DNA of 64,000 nt from a bacterium (GTDB taxonomy: Bacteria; Armatimonadota; Fimbriimonadia; Fimbriimonadales; Fimbriimonadaceae). The position numbers and the translations under genes were made by a program. The notes beneath the pieces were generated by a model. It did not search any database. It worked only from the letters and a program-made list of their open reading frames with translations, and was not told the DNA's origin. Positions 16,308 through 24,679 of the stretch are shown here, piece after piece. Where the stretch lies: assembly GCA_027483535.1 (NCBI GenBank), contig JAIXUN010000001.1, positions 37,432 through 101,431 on the forward strand. The letters run 5' to 3'. Positions within the stretch are counted from its first letter, which is position 1, and each line of letters starts with the position of its first letter.

Positions 16308-17006
16308 TCACTTACGGCGTCCTTCGATCACAATCGTGAACTCACCTTTCGGTAAAACCTGGTGATCATCAGGAATTGTCGGCAGGTTTTCTCTAAAAAC
16401 TTGCTGATGCACTTTAGAAATCTCTCTACAAATTGCGTACCGTCGCGGACCAAGTACCTCATGGGCCGTCGCTAAGAGATCACGAAACCGGTGCGGCGAT
16501 TCAAAGAGCACCAGCGTCATGCTGGAATCTGAGAAAGGCTGGAGAACCTTCTTGATGTCGCCGGACTTCCGACCGAGGAAGCCCAAAAAGGCGAATCGTT
16601 GAGCAAAGAAACCGCTGAGCATGAGCGCGGTGATGGGAGCGCTGGGTCCAGGAATGGCGTCGACAAGCAGACCTCGCTCGTGGCATTCGTCGGCGACCAG
16701 CGCACCGGGATCGCTGATTCCAGGCGCGCCACCATCGGTGACCATCGCGGCGCTCTTCCCTCCATCGATCTCATCGACAATTTTCTTGATGCCGAACTCG
16801 GTGGTGTGATCGTTCGCCACGCGCATCGGCTTTTTCACTTCCAAAAGGAACGCCAACTTGGAGGAAACCCTGGTGTCTTCGACAATCCAAACGTCGGCGG
16901 CCATGAGGGTTTGCTTGGCTCTGGGAGAAAGGTCTCCGAGATTCCCGATGGGGGTCGCCACAAGGTAGAGACCGGGAGATAGAGAAAGGCTCGGTGACGT
17001 TGTCAC
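16308..17006 (-). CDS. rsmI: 16S rRNA (cytidine-1402-2'-O)-methyltransferase
   Basis: SAM-dependent methyltransferase acting on the ribosomal decoding centre. Motifs are LYLVATPIGNLGDLS, EDTRVSSKLAFLL, TDGGAPGISDPG and IPGPSAPITALMLSG. I place the start at the GTG at 17004-17006, giving 232 residues, because the upstream in-frame stretch (Arg/Lys/Glu-rich, to 17219) overlaps the isomerase gene and has no homology. This GTG lies inside a perfect hairpin, so the start is uncertain; starting at the next GTG (16961) would delete the first beta strand. Confidence 0.85.
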   Translation of the reverse strand: MTTSPSLSLSPGLYLVATPIGNLGDLSPRAKQTLMAADVWIVEDTRVSSKLAFLLEVKKPMRVANDHTTEFGIKKIVDEIDGGKSAAMVTDGGAPGISDPGALVADECHERGLLVDAIPGPSAPITALMLSGFFAQRFAFLGFLGRKSGDIKKVLQPFSDSSMTLVLFESPHRFRDLLATAHEVLGPRRYAICREISKVHQQVFRENLPTIPDDHQVLPKGEFTIVIEGRRK

Positions 17007-17014
17007 CGAGCCTT
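16986..17014 (-). terminator. 13-bp hairpin at the isomerase-rsmI junction
   Basis: AAGGCTCGGTGAC (16986-16998) pairs perfectly with GTCACCGAGCCTT (17002-17014) around 3 nt. On the minus strand TTTCTCTATCT follows. It should terminate the isomerase transcript yet covers the probable rsmI start. Confidence 0.7.
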
Positions 17015-17077
17015 CTTCTTCGCTTTTTACGGCCGAGAGACTCTCAGCCTCAGGAAGCGCTACCCCTTCTTGGCTTT

Positions 17078-18856
17078 CTACTCCTTCTTTACGGCGGGCT
17101 TCTTCTTTTGAGCTGCCTCGTAGTCCTTTTGCTGCTTCTCCGCGGCTTCTCGAGCTTTCTTCTCTTCCGCTTCGGCTTTTGCCCGCTCGGCCTCGATCTT
17201 TTTGTTCTCTTCTCGCCATCGATTTTGTTCCTTGTCGACCGCCGCTGCGACTTCGTCTGTGATCAGCTTATCTTTTTTGAAGTCACCAATTTTCGTGGCG
17301 ATCGCTTGGAACAACGCTTGACCGGACGGATCGTGCTTGGTGTTGAGGCGAGCCGCAGCCAAGAGTTGCTCTCCGGCCTCAGTGCCTTTCTTCATCTCGC
17401 GATAGATGTCGGCGAGATCCAGGTGAAGCTCTGGCGAGTCCTTCACTTCGGTCATGAGCTTGGTCGACAGTTCGAGCTCAGGCAGAATGGTTGCCCGAGA
17501 GATCTCTGGGTTGTTCGCCTTTTGCTTCGTACCGGCGTAGTAGACCATCGCGCCAACGCCTTGATCGACGTTGTTCTTGGACTTCGCAACCTCGAGAGCG
17601 CGCTTCAGCACGTCGTCTCGCTTGGTTTGCACAACTTTCGGATCGCTCGAATCGGTTGCGAGCATGGTGAAATCGTAGAGGGCTTCAAATCCCTTGAGGT
17701 TGAAGCGAGGCTTGTTCGATTTCTTGAAAGCTTCGACCTTCTCGCGGATGATCGAGGTGAGGCGTCCTCGCTCGATTTCAGCCTTGATCTGCTCTTTCTG
17801 CTTGTCGAAGTCCTTGGGCGGCTTCGGAGTGCTGGAGATCAGCTTAACAATGCTGTAACCCTCGAACGTCTTGACGGGCTCGCTCACATCGCCAACTTTG
17901 AGCTTGGCGACGGCCTTGTTCTCTGCACTGAAGTCGATCTGTGCTCCCGATACCAATACGGTTCGGTCGCTCTTCTTCTTGTTCGCTTCAGCAGGCTCGT
18001 CTGAGTACTTGTTGATCGCATCGTCGAACGAGAGACCGCCTCGAACTTCTGCGACCACCTTCTTGGCGCGCTCTTCTGCCTTACCCGGCTCCTTGGAGTC
18101 AAGGAAAACGATCCGCTTCGCGGTGAACTCTGTGACGTAGGTGGTCACGTCTTGATCGGTGACCGAAATCGACCGGCGAAGTTTGATTTGAAGCAGGGTT
18201 GGGGCTAACTTCGCAAGAAGAGAAGCTCGCTTCTCGGTGTCCTTCAACTGATCGGCAAGCGTCTTGCGCGCCTGGGTGATTTGCTCGTCGAGGTCTTGAC
18301 CCTGAGAGACTTCCTTGAACGCCTTCTTGAAATCGTCCTCGGTTGCGCCATCCTTCAACTTGCCCATCGTGACGAGTTGCTCGCGAATTCGCTTCTTCTC
18401 GTTGACGATTTCCGTGTCAAAGGACTTCAAAACCGACTCATCGTCCAACGCAACGCCCTCTTGTCGGGCGATCTCGGTGATGGCGGCCTGATCCAGAAGC
18501 TGGCTGAGCGCCTGGCCATCCATCATGATCTGGAATTCAGAAGGAAGCTCGGCGCCGCCGAACTGTTGTCCGATTTCCTTGGACTTTTCAGCGAGGTCGG
18601 CAACGGTTAGCTTCTGTCCGCCGAACTCGGCGATCACGGCTATTTCCTTACCATCCTTTCCGATAACGGTGCTAGCCACTTGCTGGCGCGAACACGAAGT
18701 GAAAACGACGCCGCCAAGTACCACCGCGCCGACAACAATGGCGATGACCTTTCCGCAGCCGGAGTTGATAATGTTCTCTCTGAACTTTGAAATCGACAAG
18801 GGAAAACCTCTCGTTAGCTTTGGGCACTTGAGCTTCTTTGCCCAAGAACGCCTCAT
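17078..18856 (-). CDS. Membrane-anchored parvulin-type peptidyl-prolyl isomerase (SurA/PrsA-like)
   Basis: Envelope foldase of 592 residues. A single hydrophobic segment (VIAIVVGAVVLGGVVF, about 37-52) anchors it, followed by a SurA_N-like helical region (QKLTVADLAEKSKEIG), a PpiC core (AKRIVFLDSKEPGKAEERAKKVVAEVRGGLSFDDAINKYS) and GYSIVKL closing strand. Then come TPR-like helices and a long charged coiled tail (EAERAKAEAEEKKAREAAEKQ). Start choice is uncertain: the ATG at 18856, or a TTG at 18799 with GAGAGG about 7 nt upstream that gives a shorter N-terminus. SurA homologues deliver barrel proteins to the outer membrane. Confidence 0.8.
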   Translation of the reverse strand: MRRSWAKKLKCPKLTRGFPLSISKFRENIINSGCGKVIAIVVGAVVLGGVVFTSCSRQQVASTVIGKDGKEIAVIAEFGGQKLTVADLAEKSKEIGQQFGGAELPSEFQIMMDGQALSQLLDQAAITEIARQEGVALDDESVLKSFDTEIVNEKKRIREQLVTMGKLKDGATEDDFKKAFKEVSQGQDLDEQITQARKTLADQLKDTEKRASLLAKLAPTLLQIKLRRSISVTDQDVTTYVTEFTAKRIVFLDSKEPGKAEERAKKVVAEVRGGLSFDDAINKYSDEPAEANKKKSDRTVLVSGAQIDFSAENKAVAKLKVGDVSEPVKTFEGYSIVKLISSTPKPPKDFDKQKEQIKAEIERGRLTSIIREKVEAFKKSNKPRFNLKGFEALYDFTMLATDSSDPKVVQTKRDDVLKRALEVAKSKNNVDQGVGAMVYYAGTKQKANNPEISRATILPELELSTKLMTEVKDSPELHLDLADIYREMKKGTEAGEQLLAAARLNTKHDPSGQALFQAIATKIGDFKKDKLITDEVAAAVDKEQNRWREENKKIEAERAKAEAEEKKAREAAEKQQKDYEAAQKKKPAVKKE

Positions 18857-18926
18857 CCTCTAACCTGATAAAGTATGGCATGAGTTCCTTCCTCGTCAAT
18901 TTGCGAGGAACTTGCCCCATCTCCCG

Positions 18927-18963
18927 TTGACACGTAGACAAACTTGTTGTATATTGTGTCTAC
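18927..18963 (+). promoter_or_regulatory. lexA promoter with palindromic operator
   Basis: TTGACA at 18927-18932, a 17-bp spacer and TATATT at 18950-18955 form an excellent sigma-70 promoter. GTAGACA (18934-18940) directly after the -35 and TGTCTAC (18957-18963) directly after the -10 form a 7-bp inverted repeat with 16 bp between. A further GTAGACA lies at 18993-18999 in the leader. This is probably the LexA self-operator. Confidence 0.7.
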
Positions 18964-19046
18964 CTATTTGGAGCGCCCCAGCAAACCTAATCGGTAGACA
19001 AACCTTGCGATCCTCTTAACGGGGGGTCGGAGTCGGAAGATCCAGC

Positions 19047-19679
19047 ATGGCAAAAGGACTTACACAACGCCAACTCGAAATCCTCGGTTTTATCCAGGAG
19101 TACGTAGATGCCGAAGGGTATCCGCCTTCCATTCGAGAGATTGGAACGAGGTTTGAAATTGGTTCCCTGCGTGGAGTAACCGTTCACTTGGACGCGCTTG
19201 AGAGAAAAGGCTACATCTCGCGATCGAACACTCCGCGATCCATCAAGGTTGTTCACCCCGAGTACACGCAGAACAATCGCGTGATCATGCTTCCGCTGCT
19301 GGGTGAAATCGCGGCGGGTATTCCTATTGCCGCTCAAGAGTCTGTGCAAGACATGGTTCCTGTTCCTTCCGAGATGGTGAGAGGGGTCGAGGGCGCCTTC
19401 TTGCTTCGTGTGCGGGGCGATTCGATGACGGGCGACGGGATTCTTCCGCGTGACTTGGTCGTTATTCGTCCGCAGCAAACCGCCGTTCAGAACGAACTGG
19501 TCGCGGTCATGATCGAGGACGAGGCCACCGTGAAGCGCATCAACTACGCCCCAGACGGAATCAAGTTGATGTCCAGCAATCCGGCGTACATGCCGATCGA
19601 GATTCACCCCGAAGAGCGGTCTTTCGTGATCGGTAAGGTAATCGGCCTCATTCGAGACTACTCCGGTCGAGCGTTCTAG
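19047..19679 (+). CDS. lexA: LexA repressor
   Basis: SOS-response repressor, inactivated by RecA-stimulated self-cleavage. The 210-residue protein has an N-terminal winged helix (LTQRQLEILGFIQEYV, PPSIREIGTRFEIGS, GVTVHLDALERKGYI), the A90-G91 scissile bond (EIAAGIP), catalytic S126 (RGDSM) and K163 (TVKRI). The Ser-Lys spacing of 37 equals that of E. coli. The ATG at 19047 follows a GGGGGG..GGAG-rich leader of about 85 nt. The recognition helix differs from well-known types, so its binding motif may be lineage-specific. Confidence 0.97.
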   Translation: MAKGLTQRQLEILGFIQEYVDAEGYPPSIREIGTRFEIGSLRGVTVHLDALERKGYISRSNTPRSIKVVHPEYTQNNRVIMLPLLGEIAAGIPIAAQESVQDMVPVPSEMVRGVEGAFLLRVRGDSMTGDGILPRDLVVIRPQQTAVQNELVAVMIEDEATVKRINYAPDGIKLMSSNPAYMPIEIHPEERSFVIGKVIGLIRDYSGRAF

Positions 19680-19747
19680 TTCAGTGCGAGGGTTCTAGTC
19701 TCCGTTGGGTTGCAGAAACTCAAAGGGACTTTATCCGTCTCAGTGCT

Positions 19748-21349
19748 GTGACTCCATGTAGTTTCATCGCCATCGCGTCTCTGGGATTAGCGGCTCCTTC
19801 TGCGGTCGCAAAACAGGCTGATACGCAAATTTCTATTGCGCAACCCAAGGTGGTTGCCATTTCTATGTTTAAGAACGGCTACGCGTTTGTGACGCGTGAG
19901 ATCCCTTTGACCAATGGCGAGGCCAACGTGGTCGAGGTACCGCAAGCATCGCTAGGAACCCTTTGGTTTTGGTCCGATAAAGGCGCGCTCGATTCGGTGA
20001 CGAGTGTCGACGAACTCAACGAGAAGAAAGTGATTCTTCCGGTAGGTTCTTTTGCGCAAGCCCTCGAACAAAACGTGGGATGCACGGTGTCGGTGGATAC
20101 GTTCAACGGCGTACTCGAAGGAAAAATCCTCGGCGCCATGGGCGAAGTTTTGATCTTGGAACGCAACGGCGGCACAACGGCCATCGCGAAGACCTCGATC
20201 CGCTCCGTTACTTCCAGCGATTCAAAGTTCAAGTGGACCAGTGAATCGGTCCAAGCCCAACCTCGGCGCTACTACCGGATCAAGATGAAGGGCAAGCCCG
20301 CATCGGTCCAAATGATGTCCCTTGAGCGCGGGGTCACCTGGTCTCCGGGATACGCGATCGATATCTCAGACCCCAAGAAACTACAAGTCATTGCCAAGGC
20401 AACCTTGCTGAACGATCTCACCGACCTTGAGAACGTTGAGTCGCGCTTGATCACGGGCTTTCCAAACCTTGAGTTCAAAGATATTCTCGAACCGCTCACC
20501 TCAAGAATGCCGCTTGACCAGTGGGTCAACACCATGAGTCCAGCGGGTCCAGGCGGTTTGGGAGGAGGAGCAAGGAATCGCAGGAGCGAGGCGATGACGC
20601 AAAACGCCTACATGCCTGGATCGGCAGCGAGAGACGCCGATTGGTCCGGAGTTCCTCAAGCGGGTGGTTCGGGACAAGCGATCGGCGACCTTTTCTTCTA
20701 TGACCTCAAGGGCCTCTCTCTCAAAAAGGGATCGCGCGTGTACCAAACACTCTTCCGATCAGAAAGTGAGTACGAGCACATCTACTGCTGGGATATCGAA
20801 GATCTGATCGCGAACAACGTCGAGTATCGACAAATTCCGCCCGGACAAGAAAAGCTTCCGGAAGAGGTTTGGCATGCGCTTAAGTTCAAGAACTCCGCCA
20901 ACCAGCCTCTAACAACCGCTCCGGTTTCCATCCTGTCGAACGGAGAACTGATCGGCCAATCTCAGACCTCGTACGTACCGACAGGCGCAGATGCCGAGGT
21001 GCGGATCAACAAGTCACTCGATATTCGGTGCGAGTGGTTTGAGGAGGAGCTGAGTCGAGAGCGCGGAGCGATCAAGCGATACGACAACTGGCCTCTTTAC
21101 GACCTCGTTCGCATCAAGGGCACCCTCGAAATTCACAACATGAAGGCAGACAAGGTGAAGATGGCGGTGAAGAAAGAGTTCACGGGCGAGATTCAATCCA
21201 AATCTGCGGAAGCAACGGTGAAGAAAACGGTCAAGTCTCTTCGAGAGGTCAACCCAGGCGGCACGATCAACTGGATCCTGAATGTGGATTCAGGCAAGAA
21301 GCAGACGCTCAACTACGAATACACCGTCTACGTTCGGTCGCAAACGTAA
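19748..21349 (+). CDS. Exported DUF4139-like protein of unknown function
   Basis: A 533-residue protein with a short signal-like N-terminus (FIAIASLGLAAPSAVAK) from a GTG start. The central part (SLERGVTWSPGYAIDISD, then ATLLNDLTDLENVESRLITGFPNLEF) and the C-terminal beta-rich end (WILNVDSGKKQTLNYEYTVYVRS) match the pattern of DUF4139 / mucoidy-inhibitor-like proteins. A Gly/Met/Asn-rich insert (PAGPGGLGGGARNRRSEAMTQN) interrupts it near residue 265. No catalytic motif is evident. It starts 68 bp after lexA with no terminator between, so some SOS-linked read-through is possible. Confidence 0.6.
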   Translation: MTPCSFIAIASLGLAAPSAVAKQADTQISIAQPKVVAISMFKNGYAFVTREIPLTNGEANVVEVPQASLGTLWFWSDKGALDSVTSVDELNEKKVILPVGSFAQALEQNVGCTVSVDTFNGVLEGKILGAMGEVLILERNGGTTAIAKTSIRSVTSSDSKFKWTSESVQAQPRRYYRIKMKGKPASVQMMSLERGVTWSPGYAIDISDPKKLQVIAKATLLNDLTDLENVESRLITGFPNLEFKDILEPLTSRMPLDQWVNTMSPAGPGGLGGGARNRRSEAMTQNAYMPGSAARDADWSGVPQAGGSGQAIGDLFFYDLKGLSLKKGSRVYQTLFRSESEYEHIYCWDIEDLIANNVEYRQIPPGQEKLPEEVWHALKFKNSANQPLTTAPVSILSNGELIGQSQTSYVPTGADAEVRINKSLDIRCEWFEEELSRERGAIKRYDNWPLYDLVRIKGTLEIHNMKADKVKMAVKKEFTGEIQSKSAEATVKKTVKSLREVNPGGTINWILNVDSGKKQTLNYEYTVYVRSQT

Positions 21350-21368
21350 GGGAACGGGCAACAAAACG

Positions 21369-21406
21369 AAAGTGGGTCTACGGAGGATTCTCCGTAGACC
21401 CACTTT
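21369..21406. terminator. Bidirectional 17-bp terminator
   Basis: 21369-21385 pairs perfectly with 21390-21406 around GATT. TTTATTT follows on the plus strand and the complementary run serves the convergent msrB gene. Confidence 0.9.
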
Positions 21407-21421
21407 ATTTCGAGACGAGCT

Positions 21422-22087
21422 TTAGCTGCCTTTCTTGCCGCCCGTCATGACACCGGATTTGCCATCGCCCGACTTCTTATCGTCGTCGTCATGGGTTTGG
21501 TCGTAGGTGTCGGAAAGGTCGGGAGCCACTTTGCCCTGCTTAGACTTGGCAAGGTGGGCCTTGATGTACTTCTCACTCACAAAGTTCAAAACCTTGCCAT
21601 TGATGCAATAGCGAAGCTTGGTGGGGGTGTTGTGAGGAAAAACGTGCCCAAGGTGACCGTCGCAGCGCGAACAGAGAACTTCGGTTCGAACCATGCCGTA
21701 GCTTCGGTCCACTCGGAACCAAACGTTCTTGGCATCGAACGGAGCGGTGAAACTGGGCCAGCCCGTTCCCGAGTTGAACTTTGAAGCAGCGGAGAAGAGC
21801 GGAAGGTCGCAACCCGCGCAGAAGTAGACTCCGGGTCCCTTTTGTGCAAGGTTCACTCCGCAGAAAGCGGGCTCTGTGCCGTGATTGCGAAGAATGTCGT
21901 ACTGGTCTGGCTTCAGACGCTTCTTCCACTCTTCGTCTTTCATCACCACCTTGTCTTCCCGCTTAGGGCTCGTTTCAGCAATGCCAGGGATTCGCACAAC
22001 CTGCGCGCTCGCTTGGCTCACTACGAATAACAATCCGGTCACCGCAATTGCGAGTCCGGCTCCCATCACCAGTGTTGTTCGATCCAT
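21422..22087 (-). CDS. msrB: Exported methionine-R-sulfoxide reductase
   Basis: Reduces methionine-R-sulfoxide in oxidised proteins. Of 221 residues, the first 28 form a signal peptide (hydrophobic LAIAVTGLLFVVSQASA), so it acts in the periplasm. The SelR fold is clear: EWKKRLKPDQYDILR, two zinc CxxC pairs (C90/C93 and C139/C142), SGTGWPSF and catalytic C161 in RYCIN. A 35-residue Asp/Lys/Gly-rich tail follows the domain. Electron supply could come from one of the exported thioredoxin-like proteins in the window; that is inference. Confidence 0.93.
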   Translation of the reverse strand: MDRTTLVMGAGLAIAVTGLLFVVSQASAQVVRIPGIAETSPKREDKVVMKDEEWKKRLKPDQYDILRNHGTEPAFCGVNLAQKGPGVYFCAGCDLPLFSAASKFNSGTGWPSFTAPFDAKNVWFRVDRSYGMVRTEVLCSRCDGHLGHVFPHNTPTKLRYCINGKVLNFVSEKYIKAHLAKSKQGKVAPDLSDTYDQTHDDDDKKSGDGKSGVMTGGKKGS

Positions 22088-22156
22088 ATAACTAACGATA
22101 TGCTTCCTATCGCAAAAAGGTTCCTAGCGCCGAGATTGTGAGAATAGGTTGGGTTG

Positions 22157-22759
22157 CTACTTGGGCTTTCCAAAAAACATCGGCAACCCATGAACCTTCA
22201 GATCATCCCAAGGGAAAGCTTTGGGGTCGTTCTTTCGACCGTAAGGGGTGGCGATGTATTCATGGCTCACCAGTTGCTTGATTGGAAACCGCCGCTTCAT
22301 GATGGTGATGATCGCGTTCAGCGCATCTAGCTGAGCCTGCGGGTACGGGTCTTTGCCGTCGTTCAGGTTCACCAACTCGATGCCGATTGAGAAGTGGTTC
22401 AGATTCGTGCGCCCTTGGGGATCGACGGATACCCCCGCATGCCATGCCCGCTCGAAGGTGCTGACGTTCTGTACGATCGAACCGTCTTTGCCGATCGAGT
22501 AGTGCGCGCTCACTTGCGATTCGGGTCTCTGGAAAGCCACGGTCGTGCGTTCGAGCGTGGGAATGACGGTCGAGTGAATGACGATGGTGTCAACTTCCAC
22601 TCCTGCCGGCCTATCGTTCGAGTTTGGCGACTTGATGTAGAACACCTTCATGTAGCCAGGATCGACCCAAGGAGCCGGCATCGGTTGCCACCCGTCCGCC
22701 GATCCAGCAGCGGTTGTGATCATCGCGACACCAGAAAGAAGTGTTGGTAACACGGGCAT
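22157..22759 (-). CDS. N-acetylmuramoyl-L-alanine amidase (Amidase_2)
   Basis: Zinc amidase that splits the peptide from murein sugar. The 200-residue protein has a signal-like N-terminus (PVLPTLLSGVAMITTAAGSA) and the AmpD/PGRP fold: zinc residues H62 (TIVIHST), H166 (LVSHEYIA) and probably D178 (RKNDPKAF), with SAHYSIGKDG and FERAWHAGVS between. The ATG has no ribosome-binding site; TAGAAT ends exactly 6 nt before it, pointing to a leaderless mRNA. It is divergent from the RNA methyltransferase gene. Confidence 0.88.
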   Translation of the reverse strand: MPVLPTLLSGVAMITTAAGSADGWQPMPAPWVDPGYMKVFYIKSPNSNDRPAGVEVDTIVIHSTVIPTLERTTVAFQRPESQVSAHYSIGKDGSIVQNVSTFERAWHAGVSVDPQGRTNLNHFSIGIELVNLNDGKDPYPQAQLDALNAIITIMKRRFPIKQLVSHEYIATPYGRKNDPKAFPWDDLKVHGLPMFFGKPK

Positions 22760-22765
22760 ACGCTC

Positions 22766-22813
22766 ATTCTAATCAACCCAAAAGAAGGCGATTCTTCAGG
22801 TTGCTTCCATAAT
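22766..22813. promoter_or_regulatory. Back-to-back leaderless promoters
   Basis: On the minus strand TAGAAT (22771-22766) plus 6 nt leads to the amidase ATG. On the plus strand CATAAT (22808-22813) plus 6 nt leads to the methyltransferase GTG. The whole gap is only 60 bp and no clear -35 is visible for either. Confidence 0.55.
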
Positions 22814-22819
22814 GGGAAC

Positions 22820-24097
22820 GTGCGTCAAAGAAAGCCGGGAAAAGTATTCGATAAGATGGACGACGGGTCCACGGATCAGCCCGGATCCCGTTTGATGATG
22901 AAACAGGCTTCTGACCTGTTTCCGGACGAGAACGAGCGCAAAGAATTTGTCGATGCGATTCTGGCGGGGGAATCGAAAGAGCAGGCGATCATTGTTCTGC
23001 ACGACAAACCAGAAATCGGGGCCTTCCCGAAGTTGCCCCCATTCGATTGGCAACCCGACTACGTGCTTCGCATCCAAGATCACTTTCGAGCCGCGAAGCA
23101 CGCCCTTTACGCGAAAGGCGCGTTCTACAGCCTCGATTTCTCTTCAGTTTTTAGCGCCTCGGCAATGCTGGCGATAGAGGGCCCGGTGGTGGACATTCTT
23201 GACATGTGCGCTTCACCCGGCGGAAAGGCGATCTTCGCGTGGCGCACCTTCCAGCCGGATGTGCTTCTGTGTAATGAAGTCATTCGGAAGCGGACCGGAG
23301 CACTCATTGGCAATCTGGCTCGATGCGGTTGCGAACGCAGTTACGTGTGGAGCGCCGATCCATCGGTATACGCACGCGAATACGGCGAAGCGTTTGACTT
23401 GGTACTCGCCGACGCTCCGTGTTCGGGGCAGTCTCTGATTGCCAAAGGCGAGGACGCGGTGGGTTGCTGGTCGCCCAACATGGTCGATATGAACGTGGGG
23501 CGACAGAGGCGAATTGTCGGGAACGGCGTGAAATGCCTCAAGCCGGGCGGATACCTGCTGTACGCGACTTGCACCTATTCCATCAAGGAAAACGAACGGG
23601 TGATCGCTTGGGCGCTCAAGGAGCATCCCGAACTCGAAGCGGTTGTCGTCCCGCATCTGGAGGCGAATCGAAGCATCTACGCCGAGTTCCCCAGCTACCG
23701 ACTTTTTCCCCACCAAGGAATGGGAGCAGGCGCGTTTGTTGCGTTGCTCCGCAAGAAGGGCGAACGACCCGAGCACCGGATCATTAAGCCGGAACAGATA
23801 ATGTCCCATTGGCGCTACGGCGATATCACGCCCGCGGAACGGAAACAGGCTTATCTAGACGCTAAGGCGGCGCAAGAAGCGGAGCGCCTTGCCGAGGAAT
23901 CGGGCGAATCGACAACTCCGAAACCTGCCGTCAAGGCACCCGCAAAGCCAAAGACTCGACGGTCGGTGGGATCGAAGGGACCTGCAGGTCCTCTTCGAGG
24001 AAAGGGCACCGGGGGAGGGTTCACGCCAGGTGGCAAACCTTCTTACAAGAAAGCCAGCAAGGCGGGCGGTCGTCGCGGAGCGCGTCGGGCGAAGTAG
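22820..24097 (+). CDS. RsmB/RsmF-type RNA m5C methyltransferase
   Basis: SAM-dependent cytosine-5 methyltransferase of rRNA or tRNA, 425 residues from a GTG. It shows the SAM loop DMCASPGGK (128-136), the catalytic pair C201 (ADAPCSG) and C251 (ATCTYS), and KPGGYLLYATCTYS. The N-terminal helical region is short, closer to RsmF than to RsmB. The C-terminal 90 residues are a Lys/Arg/Gly/Pro-rich basic tail, presumably RNA-binding. An ATG at 22856 is an alternative start, but CATAAT at the leaderless spacing favours the GTG. Confidence 0.85.
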   Translation: MRQRKPGKVFDKMDDGSTDQPGSRLMMKQASDLFPDENERKEFVDAILAGESKEQAIIVLHDKPEIGAFPKLPPFDWQPDYVLRIQDHFRAAKHALYAKGAFYSLDFSSVFSASAMLAIEGPVVDILDMCASPGGKAIFAWRTFQPDVLLCNEVIRKRTGALIGNLARCGCERSYVWSADPSVYAREYGEAFDLVLADAPCSGQSLIAKGEDAVGCWSPNMVDMNVGRQRRIVGNGVKCLKPGGYLLYATCTYSIKENERVIAWALKEHPELEAVVVPHLEANRSIYAEFPSYRLFPHQGMGAGAFVALLRKKGERPEHRIIKPEQIMSHWRYGDITPAERKQAYLDAKAAQEAERLAEESGESTTPKPAVKAPAKPKTRRSVGSKGPAGPLRGKGTGGGFTPGGKPSYKKASKAGGRRGARRAK

Positions 24098-24147
24098 CCG
24101 CAAATTCACTGACGGCGCAGTTATGCGAATAGCTGTAATCTGAGCCT

Positions 24148-24543
24148 ATGGCAAAAACTTGGCGCGAGAAGTATGACGAGCGCACCACATCGGACCTAAA
24201 ACGAACGGATCGCCCAATCCCGGGTGTGCCACCCAACGGCACGATTCTCATATCCAACCCAACCGAGATTAGCGAGGAGCTTCGAAAGATAGAACCAGGA
24301 AAGACTGTTTCGATCCAGGAATTTCGCCAGCGGTTGGCAGAGAGGAACGAAGCGGATATTGCTTGCCCGCTGAGCACAGGGATTTTTATGCGAATCGCCG
24401 CCGAGGTAGCTCTTGAGGATATTGCCTCCGGCAAAGAAGAGGTTGCTCCGTTCTGGCGTGTCGTCGAGCCTAAGTCAACTCTCGCTAAAAAGCTTAGCTG
24501 CGGACCGGATTGGATTTCTCAACGACGTCTGGCTGAAGGGTGA
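24148..24543 (+). CDS. ATL/MGMT-like small protein, copy 1
   Basis: A 131-residue soluble protein. I recognise a family resembling the DNA-binding fold of O6-alkylguanine transferases: MAKTWREKYDE start, KTVSIQEFRQRLAE, TGIFMRIAAEVALED and PFWRVVEPKS at 101-110. PFWRVV aligns with the PCHRVV active site, with Phe replacing the reactive Cys, as in catalytically dead alkyltransferase-like (ATL) proteins. C73 and C118 are conserved with copy 2. A role in marking DNA alkylation damage is inference. TGTAAT lies 8 nt before the ATG. Confidence 0.6.
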   Translation: MAKTWREKYDERTTSDLKRTDRPIPGVPPNGTILISNPTEISEELRKIEPGKTVSIQEFRQRLAERNEADIACPLSTGIFMRIAAEVALEDIASGKEEVAPFWRVVEPKSTLAKKLSCGPDWISQRRLAEG

Positions 24544-24679
24544 AAACGCCCGGCTGTTGAAGCTCTCTATTGGTGAGCGTGTCGATTTCTAAGGCGGTCT
24601 TGGCTCTTCGTTAAGCGTTCGAAGACAATCGCAAAATCGGTCAACTTTGGATCGCATGTGAGTTCGTAAAATCTGGTCG

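Noticed and set aside
17007..17219. Arg/Lys/Glu-rich N-terminal extension of RsmI
   Set aside because: It overlaps the isomerase coding region in another frame, and family members begin near the GTG at 17006.
18906..18912. GGAACTT as an ECF promoter for lexA
   Set aside because: A far better sigma-70 promoter with operator follows directly, and no -10 fits.
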